NCBI GenBank assembly: GCA_964023275.1
Contig: OZ029916.1
Location: 47,061,749 to 47,125,748, forward strand
Direction: 5' to 3'
From: Norana najaformis
Taxonomy: Eukaryota; Annelida; Clitellata; Crassiclitellata; Hormogastridae
Length of the DNA: 64,000 bases
This document shows positions 44,406 to 54,166 of this stretch, piece by piece. How positions within the stretch are numbered: position 1 is the stretch's first letter; each line of letters begins with the position of its first letter. The translations under genes were made by a program, and so were the position numbers. The notes below the pieces were generated by a model, which did not search any database, was not told where the DNA came from, and saw only the letters and a program-made list of their open reading frames with translations.

Positions 44406-44569
44406 ACATTTTTTATTTCGACCCTTCAGTCCAGCCTGTTCATTAAACACCAACTTAAGTCAGATAGCAGACAGTCTGTATTGCCTCAATCTAATTACGG
44501 TCTCCTTACTGCATGCAGCAGAATAAAAAACCCAACCCGTGTTACCATTATTTGCAAAAGATCAACAGG

Positions 44570-44718
44570 GTACCCTAACTTAAGCTGTAGTACTCAGACT
44601 GACTGCGGACGTCAGCAAGGGGTGAAGAAGGTAAAGACAGATGCAGACAGATGCGGACAAGGTGCAGGAAGGACTCCACAGCGAGCAATTTTTGCAGACG
44701 TCATTTATAGACGACCCC
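44570..44718 (-). mobile_element. GGGTCGTCC-family fragment
   Basis: It contains 'AGATGCGGACAAGG' and 'GCAATTTTTGCAGACGTCAT' and ends TTTATAGACGACCCC, matching one half of the 52080-52506 copy. Confidence 0.65.
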
Positions 44719-45199
44719 TCTGTGTGTAATCAATCCGCACAATGCGATGCATGTGGACTTGTCAGATGAAACAAAAACAACTTACTTACTTACTTAAAAC
44801 AAGAGACGCCTCAATCAAAACAAGGAAATCTATCACATTGGATGCTGTAATTTAACCTCAAATTAGCAAGTACGATGATGTGATGAAGATAAAACGCTGT
44901 CAACAATGAGGAAACATAGGCATATCTATTCATCAGATCTTTCAAAATCCTCAAAGGCTTCTTCATATCCGCATTAGCTTCAGTTGTAACATTACGACCC
45001 ATCTTGACGCAGATACCGATCCACATGTGTGACCGGGTCTGACAAACTGATTCATGGGTTGGATTCTGTGCATTCTCGTATTTTTGTTCAGTGAAATAGC
45101 ACATTCATTTCTGTTTAAAGCCATGTATCATTATTATAAAAATTCCCAGTAGTCCCTGAAATATTATTAGTTGATTATCATAACTATCATAACTTTGTT

Positions 45200-45590
45200 T
45201 TTGAGAACAAATGCATTCGAAAGCTTCTGCGCATCCCCTGGACGCTCAAGCTTACCACGGAGCAAGTTTATCACCTTGCTAGAACTTACCCCGAGCTCTT
45301 GAGTTCCACTAAAGCTCGCAAACTCCGCTATTTTGGTCACATCATTAGACTTCCTCAAGATTCCATAGAAAATTCCATCATTCTGGGTCACGTTGAAGGC
45401 TATTGACACCGTGGCAGACCCCAAATTAACTGGATCGACAATATTCTTTCCTGGACTAACCTTTCTGGTTCTTGTCTTCTCGCCGCTGCACGCAATAGGC
45501 GTCAATGGAGAGCTCTAGTCCATTCATGTAGCCAACCGTCGCGCAGCGACGTTGGTGCATGACATGACATGACATCATAACTATCACATT
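45200..45590 (+). mobile_element. LINE reverse-transcriptase C-terminal end
   Basis: The plus strand encodes RKLRYFGHIIRLPQDSIEN, IILGHVEG, RGRPQINWIDNILSWTNLSG and NRRQWRALVHS, with one stop between EGY and HRGRP. The FGH, RGRP-W-D and RR-WR order is diagnostic of a non-LTR element C-terminus. It ends in a (CATGA)n-like tail at about 45565-45582. The clade is uncertain and is not the L2-like group above. Confidence 0.85.
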
Positions 45591-45799
45591 TACAATCCCG
45601 AGAAAAATCAGACTATTACCAGCAGACCCGTTACCAGCAGACCCATTATCCCCTTAGCAATCAGTACTCATAACAAACCAATTCAAATGAAATCTGGCAA
45701 ATCTCGTGCGAACAGCATGATAAATGTGCCAGACAGATATAATTAGCCTATACCAACATTTGAAAATACTATATAAATAAAAGTATGCCACGTGGGTGC

Positions 45800-46215
45800 T
45801 TGTCTCAGCTAATAAAGATTACTTACTTACTTACTTTTCTTCTTCATTGACACATTTGACAAGTGTGGGTGTTTGTCCCATGCCAATAAAGATTATTTGC
45901 TTACTTACTTTTCTTCTTCTTCCTTGACATTTGTAAAGTGTGGGTGTTTGTCCCCAATAAAGATTACTTACTTACTTATTTTTCTTCTTCTTCCCTGACA
46001 CTTGTAAAGTGTGGGTGTTTGTCTCATGCTAATAAAGATTACTTACTTACTTTTCTTCTTCTTCCCTGACACTTGTAAAGTGTGGGTGTTTGTCCTATGC
46101 AGATAAAGATTACTTACTTACTTTTCTTCTTCTTCTTTGACGCTTGCAAAGTGTGGGTGTTTGTTCCATGCTAATAAAGATTACTTACTTACTTACTTTT
46201 CTTCTTCTTCCTTGT
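45800..46215 (+). repeat. 72-bp tandem array carrying AATAAA and (TTAC)n
   Basis: Six units: AATAAAGATTACTT (or a variant) begins at 45811, 45885, 45956, 46031, 46102 and 46173, a spacing of 71-75 bp. Each unit reads AAGTGTGGGTGTTTGTCC, then ATGC, AATAAAGA, TTACTTACTTACTT and TTCTTCTTC. It looks like a multiplied retroelement 3' tail. Confidence 0.9.
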
Positions 46216-46574
46216 CTCACATCAAATCGCATCATGAAGCCAGATTCAAAATTGAATCTTGCATCTTCGCATCCAAGTTAACGATGACAGCTTCTCCTAC
46301 CTTGAGACTTGTCGATGATGGGTGCATTGTGGAAACTGTCGTCTGGAGTTCCATTCATGTCTTTGTCTGACCCGGAATTCACCGACTCTCTTCCAACCGT
46401 CTTGTAATGCAGTTCAATGCCATCCATGGCACGAACCAGTGTATCCGTTTCCATTGATTAAACTACCTGATACCTGTACAGGTGCAAAACAATCTTCAAG
46501 CATCAATGCATGCTTCCAGTCAGGGTCGTAGATAATCAGATACTGCCATGAAAAAGGCCATAACCCAGCAAAAC

Positions 46575-46712
46575 TCATTTTTTGTAAGTGGGTATGTATG
46601 CATTTATGTATTGCATGTACACATGTGTGTACGGATGCATGTATTCATGTATGTATATATGTATGTACGTGTCATGTGCATAAGCATGTATGCATGTATG
46701 TATAATACACTT
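46575..46712. repeat. (GTAT/CATG)n microsatellite
   Basis: GTATGTATGCATTTATGTAT-type repeat that runs directly into the GGGGTCGTCC element at 46714. Confidence 0.85.
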
Positions 46713-46713
46713 A

Positions 46714-47075
46714 GGGGTCGTCCATAAAGTACATGGAAGAGATGACCTAATTTGGACCCCTTCCCCTTGTCCGCATTTGCCATTACCCTCCTCCTCCCCT
46801 TTACAGATGTCCACCCTTCAGTGGCACTGTACTAAGGCCTAAATTAGACTACCATGGGGTGGGGTAATTTGATATTGCAGAGTCCAGCAAATGGACTAAC
46901 TAAATTGAGCCCAGTACGCAGACTGTCTGCTGCCTGAATGAAAATTGGTGCTTAAGACACAGGCTGTACATAAATAACTATACGTAACTAATTTAGATAT
47001 GCTGTCCACACTGAGCATAACCCCACTGGGTGACCCTCCCTCCATCTCTTACGGACGTCGTTTATGGATGACCCC
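46714..47075 (+). mobile_element. GGGTCGTCC-family DNA element with terminal inverted repeats
   Basis: It starts GGGGTCGTCCATAAA and ends TTTATGGATGACCCC, 15-bp terminal inverted repeats with one mismatch. 362 bp, no long frame, so non-autonomous. It shares its interior with copies at 7816, 49763 and 52080. The superfamily is not identifiable; no convincing target duplication is visible. Confidence 0.85.
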
Positions 47076-47089
47076 TTCCCAAAGTCTTC

Positions 47090-47377
47090 TACGTACCAAT
47101 CACACAAAATCACCAGCACTTCACCTCTTGCAATTTCTGCACTGGTCTTTCACTCAAAACTGAGAACTTTACTTTTCCAAGTCTTGTCCTAATTCTTCCT
47201 CTTACCTTTCTCTCTTCTTTCTTCAGTTTTAAGCACCATTCACCGTAGCAGTTCAACTGTCTGCCTGTCTGACTCCCTTTTGCCTATCGATTTTGTTTTG
47301 ACTGAGCGCCTGTGAATAAGCTGGTTCCCGCGACTTAGCTTTCGTTGGGCGCTGTAGAAATCTCGAGATTACAATTA
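47090..47377 (+). mobile_element. (ATTACG)n L2-like LINE 3' end
   Basis: CACTTCACCTCTTGCAATTT, 'GTCTTTCACTCAAAACTGA', CACCGTAGCA, GACTGAGCGCCTGTGAATAA, GCTGGTTCCCGCGACTTAGC and GGGCGCTGTAGAAATCTCGA. It ends GATTACAATTAC at the edge of a possible exon. Confidence 0.85.
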
Positions 47378-47572
47378 CCTGACAGAAGCGTGGCGCACAT
47401 GATCATCAAGCTGATTTAAAGAAATGTGTTTCAAGGCAGTTTGAAAGTCTGCTAACAACGTCAATTGCAACAGCAGGTGTTCTTCATCCGAAGATTGTTC
47501 CAAGAGAAATATGAGAAAGTACGTTGGGCTCGCCAGATGCACGGAAGTGCACCAACACCTGCACATCTCCAC
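47378..47572 (-). other. Possible isolated exon with helical (L27-like?) content
   Basis: The minus strand encodes EQSSDEEHLLLQLTLLADFQ and TALKHISLNQLDDHVRHASV, then a donor-like CAG|GTAATT. The amphipathic pattern faintly recalls L27 helices but is not diagnostic. The donor bases are the tail of the adjacent LINE end. No neighbouring exons were found, so this may be chance. Confidence 0.2.
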
Positions 47573-47879
47573 AAGTTATAATAGAACTGTCGACCCAGTT
47601 GACTCAAGAGAATACAACTCCCTGATATGCAGAACAGAACTCCCTAATATACAGAACTCTCTGATACACAGCCGTGCAGAGCCGACCAAGACAGCCCACG
47701 CCAGAAGTGTTCAATCATCAACATTGTTCTTTAGCTGCAGACTTTGAACTGTTGTAGAAATCTATTGGCCTTTAATCAGCAGAGGAAGAAGAGAAAATGA
47801 GCTCCACATCAGCAGGGAAATAAAATAGTAAGTAAGTATATTCATTATTAACCAACTTACAAGGAAATGCCAAAGAAGA

Positions 47880-48070
47880 GTAACTGGTGCAGGGCGGCAA
47901 CAACGGTGGCAGATCCAGGATTGCTAGCCTGGGGGACAGGGCATTTCCAGAGAGGTGCCACATTCCAGCAGTCCACCATGCACGGGTCTGGTCTGAAAGG
48001 CGCCGGGCATATAAACAAGAGAGGCACAGGGGGTTGGGGGTAATCCAGTGCCTATAGCTAAATCCGCCAT
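47880..48070 (-). mobile_element. Interspersed repeat G, copy 2
   Basis: The reverse complement of 21535-21715: TCCAGGATTGCTAGCC, CACATTCCAGCAGTCCACCA, TGCACGGGTCTGG and 'AACAAGAGAGGCACAGGGGGTTGGGGG'. Two copies in opposite orientation show it is dispersed. Confidence 0.65.
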
Positions 48071-48462
48071 TTGGCAACATACACAAATCCAACAGCATCA
48101 TATTCCATGAATTTGCTCTTGATCTTAACTCATTCTATTCATACTGCTGGACAAACAAGTCTTCCTAGCTGTTAAAAATTCTCTCCTTACTTATTTCACC
48201 TGTATTCAAATCACCCAGTTTCGATTCTGAAACAGTTGCTATAACATACTCTCCATTTTGACTCCTTCCAAGTCATGGATTAAGATCAGACTGCAAAGCT
48301 CTTTAGATGAATTCCTCAGTAGTCTATTTCAACTGGAGACTTCCACAGATTAATTCAAACACAATTTTCCTTTTTATGACAAACAGTTAGTTAATGCCAA
48401 CTTCTGCTTTGTAATATAGTTCTCTATGTACGTATATTATTACTATTATCAACAGTAACTTC

Positions 48463-48610
48463 TATAGTGCCGATGTCTAATGCATAAGCATCAACCGATG
48501 GTGCACCAAATTCAAGCTGCAGTCAGGTAAATATCCAGAAAATCATTCCACTGAAACAGAGGGACAGCCTGCGACGGATAAGCCAATTGAAAAATGTAAG
48601 TTTTACATTG
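48463..48610 (-). mobile_element. (ATTAG)n LINE 3' fragment
   Basis: CTTCTATAGTGCCGATGTCT, AATGCATAAGCATCAACCGA and 'TGGTGCACCAAATTCAAGC' through 'GCCTGCGACGGATAAGCC'. Confidence 0.7.
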
Positions 48611-48904
48611 AGAATGAAATCACACAAAAGGCTGAGCACAAAGCAAAGATACAGGAAGAGCATTGTAAAATTTAGGTCAAGCAACTGACACGCATAAGTG
48701 TGTCTCTAAAACGCTGGTCAGTCCATCTTTCTGGAAAGGTTGCCTAGCAAGTTATGACATGAGCTTCTTGGCCTTTCTCTGTCTCTTTCCCATCTGTGTT
48801 TGAAAACCATTCTGTTCAATTGTGTTGTAAGGCCTATGATTCCTCGCTCAGTCAATGGACATATGGCGTGTTAACGAATTACTTACTTACTTACTTACTT
48901 ACTA

Positions 48905-48966
48905 GCTTACTTCTGAGGAGCTTCTCTTGAAAAGGTGCTACACAAATCTGAGATTACAATTACAAT
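48905..48966 (+). mobile_element. (AATTAC)n LINE tail fragment
   Basis: CTTCTGAGGAGCTTCTCTTG, AAAAGGTGCTACACAAATCT, GAGATTACAATTACAAT, directly after a (TTAC)n run at 48870-48905. Confidence 0.55.
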
Positions 48967-49009
48967 AAACTGGTGACGAGTAAAACTGTTTCACACATTG
49001 CTCTGCTCC

Positions 49010-49440
49010 TATTTTATTTATTTATCTAAAGCACTTGTAACGCGCGCAATGTCAGTACACCTGAATCTGAGGCGCGGATGTATGTTCGCTAGGGGCCAAG
49101 ATGGAATCACGCAAAAGCCAGGATGAAGTAGTGAGTCTTAACAAGTGATTTAAAAGATGATAGCATGTCTGAAAGTCGGACCCTCTCCTGCCCTCTATTC
49201 AGTGACCGAATCACACCTCATCATCCTAAGGAGTGAACAGCTGAGTAACTGAATGCCTTCTGAGGCTGTGCCATTGGTGGTGAAAGTACTAACTCAAGTA
49301 CCACTTCCAGGATTACATAACATGTAAAGGTCCAACAGGAACACTGAAAACGGTTGGCTAAGGTGGGTAGCAGCTCATCTCTGTGTACCCAACCCAGTCT
49401 GAAGCTTGGATAAAGAGCAGAGTTGGACACATGGGTGCAG
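49010..49440. mobile_element. Interspersed repeat H, longer copy
   Basis: The start 'TTTATTTATTTATCTAAAGCACTTGTAACGCGC', AATGTCAGTACACCTGAATC, TGAGGCGCGGATGT is matched nearly base for base at 60200-60275. The remainder has no second copy here. Unidentified family. Confidence 0.55.
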
Positions 49441-49762
49441 ATATCTCACTCACAAAGAAAATCCATGGCACATGACACCTGTGAAACACAATCCAGGTTT
49501 GGATGTCACCTGGGTCAACAAGCATCTTTTTAATCTCTTAATGACTTGATATCTTTTTTCTTCTCTTGACCTAATTACTTCATTTTCATTAGTTTCTTGA
49601 CTTGACTTTGGCAGCACAAGACAGCAAAGTGTGCAAGAAAACAAATGTGCAATGCATACCTAAAGTGTGTGCGATGATGATGATGATGATGAAGACGACG
49701 ACGATGATGACGTCAAAATCTAACATTCCTACATGCTACTACTTTATGTGGTGTTTCATATA

Positions 49763-50147
49763 GGACATCAACAAAAAATGACCTACTTTGGACCCCTCCC
49801 TTCCTCTTGTCCGCATTTGGCATTACCCTTCCTATCTCCTTTGCATACCTCAACACTCCAGCAGAGTACTATGGCCTAGATTAGACTACCCTTTTGATCA
49901 TGCAGTGCTAACTGTGTTACGAGGTGGGTTCGTTGATACTGCGCGTTCATCTAAGGAATTCTAATTAGATCCAATGCAGTACAGACTGCTGGCTGAATGG
50001 ATTTGGTGTTTAAGGCAGTTACTGTACTGGTAAAACTGTATGTGTCAAAGTTAGTGCGGACGACCATACAGGGCATAACCTCCTCCCCTTATCCGCATTC
50101 GGGTCACCCTCCCTTCCCCTTCTGCGGTAGTCCTTTATGGATGACCC
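49763..50147 (+). mobile_element. GGGTCGTCC-family DNA element
   Basis: CCTACTTTGGACCCCTCCCT, TCCTCTTGTCCGCATTTGGC, 'ACTATGGCCTAGATTAGACTACC' and GGGTCACCCTCCCTTCCCCT, ending TCCTTTATGGATGACCC. The left terminus is degraded (GGACATCAACAAAA). Confidence 0.8.
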
Positions 50148-50629
50148 ACAAGCTCACCGATCTGCCTCTAAAGAACGGGAGAATAACAGCACGGCCCTAC
50201 TGACAGACATAGCAAAGATCCTTGACTGTATGTCGCTGTGACACGCGTAGCTCGATCACCTCCACCCCCGCATCCAACGATCCCACCTCCGCACTCAAGC
50301 TTGATGCTATTGTCTTTTATAAAAACTGTGCTTATTAAAAATATAAAATCTACGTCGGCTCATCACAGGACTTTAGGATCAAAATGTTATGACAGCTTAC
50401 AACATAAATTGGCAGGGACTCGCGAAAGAGCATTTCAGCAGAATGAATTCCGTAAAGAAACAACTACGAATGCAAAATCTTCCATTTACTTAAACAAAAA
50501 ACGTTTACTCATACGACTACTGTCATGTTGCAGAGAACACCAAAGACTTTAAGAAGAAAACAAGATGGGCCACCCTGAAAAAACTGGCTTGAGCCGTGCG
50601 TAACCAGGTCATAGGAAATAAAAGGAACC

Positions 50630-51010
50630 TGATTGGATGGAATAAAACTCTGCCTACTCGTGTCCGAAAACAGAGGCTTTTATAGACGCGATCTAATAAC
50701 ACTGTCAACATGAAATAATTTCTTCGTAGCCTTTCATTAAAATTTAGTATTTTAGTAGAGCTGAAAGACGAGTTTTTAACAGTCGCTATGCAAATAATTC
50801 GTTGTTTTTCCACAGCCAGACCAGAACCCTTTGCGCGACCTCGTTATGCAGCATTGCGACAGTGATCTAGCTTGCTCCCTGCTTAAAATCTTTGGAGAAA
50901 GGTCCGAACGTTTAAAAAAACGATGATTTTGATTGGCCAGAGGACCACCGATAATAGCGTTGATACCTCATAAAACGATCGTTTTGATTGGGTAAAGGAT
51001 CATTGACTTA
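50630..51010. promoter_or_regulatory. Cluster of three GATTGG (inverted CCAAT) sites
   Basis: GATTGG occurs at about 50631, 50934 and 50989. The last two sit in near-repeat contexts (AAAACGATGATTTTGATTGG and AAAACGATCGTTTTGATTGG, about 55 bp apart). On the minus strand these are CCAAT boxes and could belong to a distal promoter of the minus-strand CLC gene. There is no other support. Confidence 0.2.
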
Positions 51011-51485
51011 TGTGAGCAGTTTATATTCATACTGAGTTCGTAAAAGCGTAAGTAAGAGAAAGGAATTCTGTAGCAGAGGCCTACTTTAAGAGGTTAACAA
51101 TTCTGGTTAACATCTACTGGTATGCTGCACACATCTAATGCTAGAAGTAACAGATGACAGATAATAGCTGACAAATAATAAAAATGACATGTAATATTCA
51201 TGTTCTACTGACGACTGACAAACCTCAAGAGGATCCAATAACTTCAGTCTACTCTGGATTCAGCATAGCTGAAAACACATACATCATAATCTCGATATTT
51301 CTAAAGTATGACTTCTTCTGTTTATCCTTTACACTATTTTCCACTCATTAAAGCAGGCTCAGTTGACCCTCACCTCTATGCTGACGACATCCGACTATTC
51401 ATCTCTCTCTGATTTGCTTCAATGACTCTACAGATCGTCTCTTTCGTACGATTACACAAATCTCTTGGATGATATCTAACCGCCT

Positions 51486-51902
51486 TTGCTTGCATCCATC
51501 CAAACTGAATTAATTCTTAGAGCCATACGTGACCAGCTCAAGAAAATGCCAAAACCCCTCTATCTCCCTCAGTCTGGACTCTGCCTCCAACGTTTTCCAT
51601 ACGAACTCACCAACACTTCACCTCTTTCAGTTTCTGCGCAGGTCTTTCACTCAAGACTGAAAACACTTCTTTTCCAGAAATCTTATCCTGATTCTTCCTC
51701 TTCCTCTTGTCTCTCTTCTCGCTTCAGTTTCAAACAGCATCCACCGTAGCCGTCCGACTGTCTGAGTGCCTGACTTCCTGGATCTTGACCCTTTTGCCTA
51801 TCGATTTTGTTTTGACTGAGCGCCTGTGAATAAGCTGGTTCCCGCGACTTAGCTTTCGTTGAGCGCTGTAGAAATTTTGAGATTACGATTACGATTACGA
51901 TT
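51486..51902 (+). mobile_element. (ATTACG)n L2-like LINE C-terminal end
   Basis: The plus strand encodes LPQSGLCLQRFPYELTN and SVSAQVFHSRLKTLLFQKSY, the F-RLKT-LF block ending L2-like reverse transcriptases, then the family B 3'UTR and a tail of three GATTAC units. It identifies family B as an L2-like LINE. Confidence 0.85.
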
Positions 51903-52079
51903 CACCCCTGTAATCTCTACGCAGGTCTTTCACTCAAACACTCCTCTTCTTCACAGCTATCTATCGCTCCAATTCCATGCACGATTTATTACAGCGGTCT
52001 GATTGCCTGATTGTTGGATCTTGACTTGGAACCGAATCCTTCCTGCCCACCGATTTCGTTTTCATTGATTTGAACTTAA
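51903..52079 (+). mobile_element. Second, abutting (ATTACG)n LINE 3' fragment
   Basis: CACCCCTGTAATCTCTACGC, AGGTCTTTCACTCAAACACT, 'CTATCGCTCCAATTCCATGC' and 'GGATCTTGACTTGGAACCGAATCCTTCC', immediately after the tail of the previous copy and cut off by the next transposon at 52080. Confidence 0.7.
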
Positions 52080-52506
52080 GGGTCGTCCATTAAGGATGTT
52101 CGCAGACAGGGTTAACCAAAATAATGTGGACAAGTGGGAAGCAGGGTTTTGTCAAATGCAAACGTCTGCATTTTGTACATTCACTTCGTTTAGTAGCCTA
52201 CAGCCTGTGCCTTAAACCCCAGCTATCTGTCTGTATTACGTTGAATATAATTAGAGGTCGTTTGCTGGAAGCGGTGGTATTGAAATACTCCACCCCATAG
52301 CACCGTTACCCGTGAGAGGTCAAAAGGGTAACCCTAATCTAGGCCTTAGTACTTAGTTGGGTTACCCGCGAGAGGTCAAAAGGGTAGCCCTAATCTAGGC
52401 CTTAGTACTTAGGTGGGCTGGGAAGGGTCATGCCAAATTCGGACAGATGCGGACAAGGGAAGGGCTCCTAAATAGGTCATTTTTGCTGACGTCCTCATCG
52501 ACGACC
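52080..52506 (-). mobile_element. GGGTCGTCC-family element with internal duplication
   Basis: It starts GGGTCGTCCATTAAGGATG and ends TGACGTCCTCATCGACGACC. The interior holds 'TGCCTTAAACCCCAGCTATC' and 'GACAGATGCGGACAAGGGAAGG' in minus orientation. About 52305-52415 is a tandem duplication of roughly 58 bp (GAGAGGTCAAAAGGGTA-CCC, TAATCTAGGCCTTAGTACTT). It inserted at the end of a LINE fragment. Confidence 0.8.
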
Positions 52507-53369
52507 TTATCAATTAATGCACCTTTCAACAGGGAACAACTGAAGTGGAAGAAGGCGACATAATGCATTCGATGATGAAGAACGTTTGAAAGGAACTTTG
52601 TAGGACAATCACACAGCACTATTTAGGAGCCTCTGTCAAAGGGACTTTATAGACTACAATTCTTTTGATATTTTATGAATTTTGTTCACCCTCCTTCCCT
52701 GCCAACATGCTCATATGGGGCGCTCATAGGGCCCAACTGGGTCCCATCATATGCGCTGGCTGGATTTGGCTCCCATATCTTACCAGACTGACGGAACGGA
52801 CGCACCATACACTGATACTTTGTGCAATATTAAAATGCTGCTATAGACAACAGAAAATTAATTACTCAATTAAGGCAGTAATTCATTTCTCTTTTTCATA
52901 ACAGCACAGACCGTTAACTACTGTTATTTCTTTCCTGAAAAAATTAAAAACGTCTGGCCAAGTAGAATACAAGATTTCAGGAAACATAGGTGAAAGATTT
53001 TGTGACAGCCACATTTTTAATTATTCAAACATTTCCGGTCAGTGCTTAACGATAAACACCATTACTGTAGTGTCACTGATTAGTCAGTCCTTACTGGGGG
53101 CTATATAAATTCACAAATACAATAGTCTTCTGCATTATGAACCAATATTAAAACCCAGAAAACAGGGCTATAAGGATGCATTTTAATTCATTAGCATGCA
53201 GCAGAAGTTCCATTCCTTAAGCTAGCCCCAAGAGGAAGCCATTGTGAGCAACTTCATTTTCTTGGCCTCAGCATATGAGGGCGAGTGGTCAGCCCTCACC
53301 CTTACTGCCTGATCTTCCCAAAGACTGTGTATGATCAGTGTCCTCATTATAGCCGAGTTGGCTAGAGGG

Positions 53370-53490
53370 GCAAAAGAAGCCGATAGCTCAAAACAAATTT
53401 CTGCCCCAGCAGGGATTTGAACTTCCGACCTTTCAACTGGCAGTCCAGCAGACTAACCATTAGACTATTGTGCACCATTTCACAAATCAT
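53370..53490 (-). mobile_element. tRNA-derived SINE (family F)
   Basis: On the minus strand: CAATAGTCTAATGGTTAGTC (box A), TGCTGGACTGCCAGTTGAAA and GGTCGGAAGTTCAAATCCCT (box B). Confidence 0.8.
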
Positions 53491-54166
53491 GTTTAAAGTC
53501 AGCAAAAGCTTCTGATGGGGCATCAACAAACCCTGTGTTCAGCAATCAACCGCCACGAAATTCCACTTCTTGAAACCTGGGCATTCTGTGCTTTCTTGAG
53601 AGCTGAAACTTTGATCTCTACTACTAGAAATGGCTGCAAACACAATCAGCTCATTTTAAGTCGTACCTTCCTAGATAAGGGTAAAGGTAACACCCTTGTT
53701 TTTACATGTCTTCATACCAAACTCATCCATCGTCCTCAGGTCATAGGGTAATTCGACTGCTGTTTTCAGTGACTTTGAGGGTATTAAAGGCGCTTTAAAC
53801 ATAAACACGACAACATTTCTGTGTTCCTCTATGATGATAACTGTGCTCTGCAGCCCATGGGGACCTGTTGGTTCTGTGCTCCAGTGCAATGATTTGGAGA
53901 CACTGTGCTTTTGCACGCCTCTCACCCATCCAGTCCTTCTGCAACAGATTTCCACTCAAACTTGGAAAGCGAGCGCCAAATATCTGAAGAAACAGTTTAG
54001 GTTCACCTCAAGGTACACCTCATTTGGTCTGTCATACGGCCATGTTTCCAAAACTTCAAGAGGCTCCTAAGCATAAACAAATGCTTACTTCATTACTTAT
54101 GCATACAGGCGCTATATAAATGTTCAGAGGTGTACACTCAGTTGGCATATGGTAGACGGGTCAACA

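Larger units (their letters stand above)
43760..54166. other. Repeat-rich intergenic region
   Basis: No confirmed gene. Contents are listed individually: a TGTACATG-family element, four GGGTCGTCC-family elements, a LINE reverse-transcriptase end, a 72-bp tandem array, family B LINE ends, repeats G and H, and tRNA-derived SINEs. The stretches 43760-44215, 48610-49010, 50150-51480 and 52510-53370 show nothing I can name. The open frames at 50238-50552 (+), 50523-50813 (-) and 53515-53955 have no recognisable content. Confidence 0.45.

Noticed and set aside
50238-50813. Overlapping frames of about 100 residues on both strands
   Set aside because: No recognisable domain, no fitting splice sites, biased composition.
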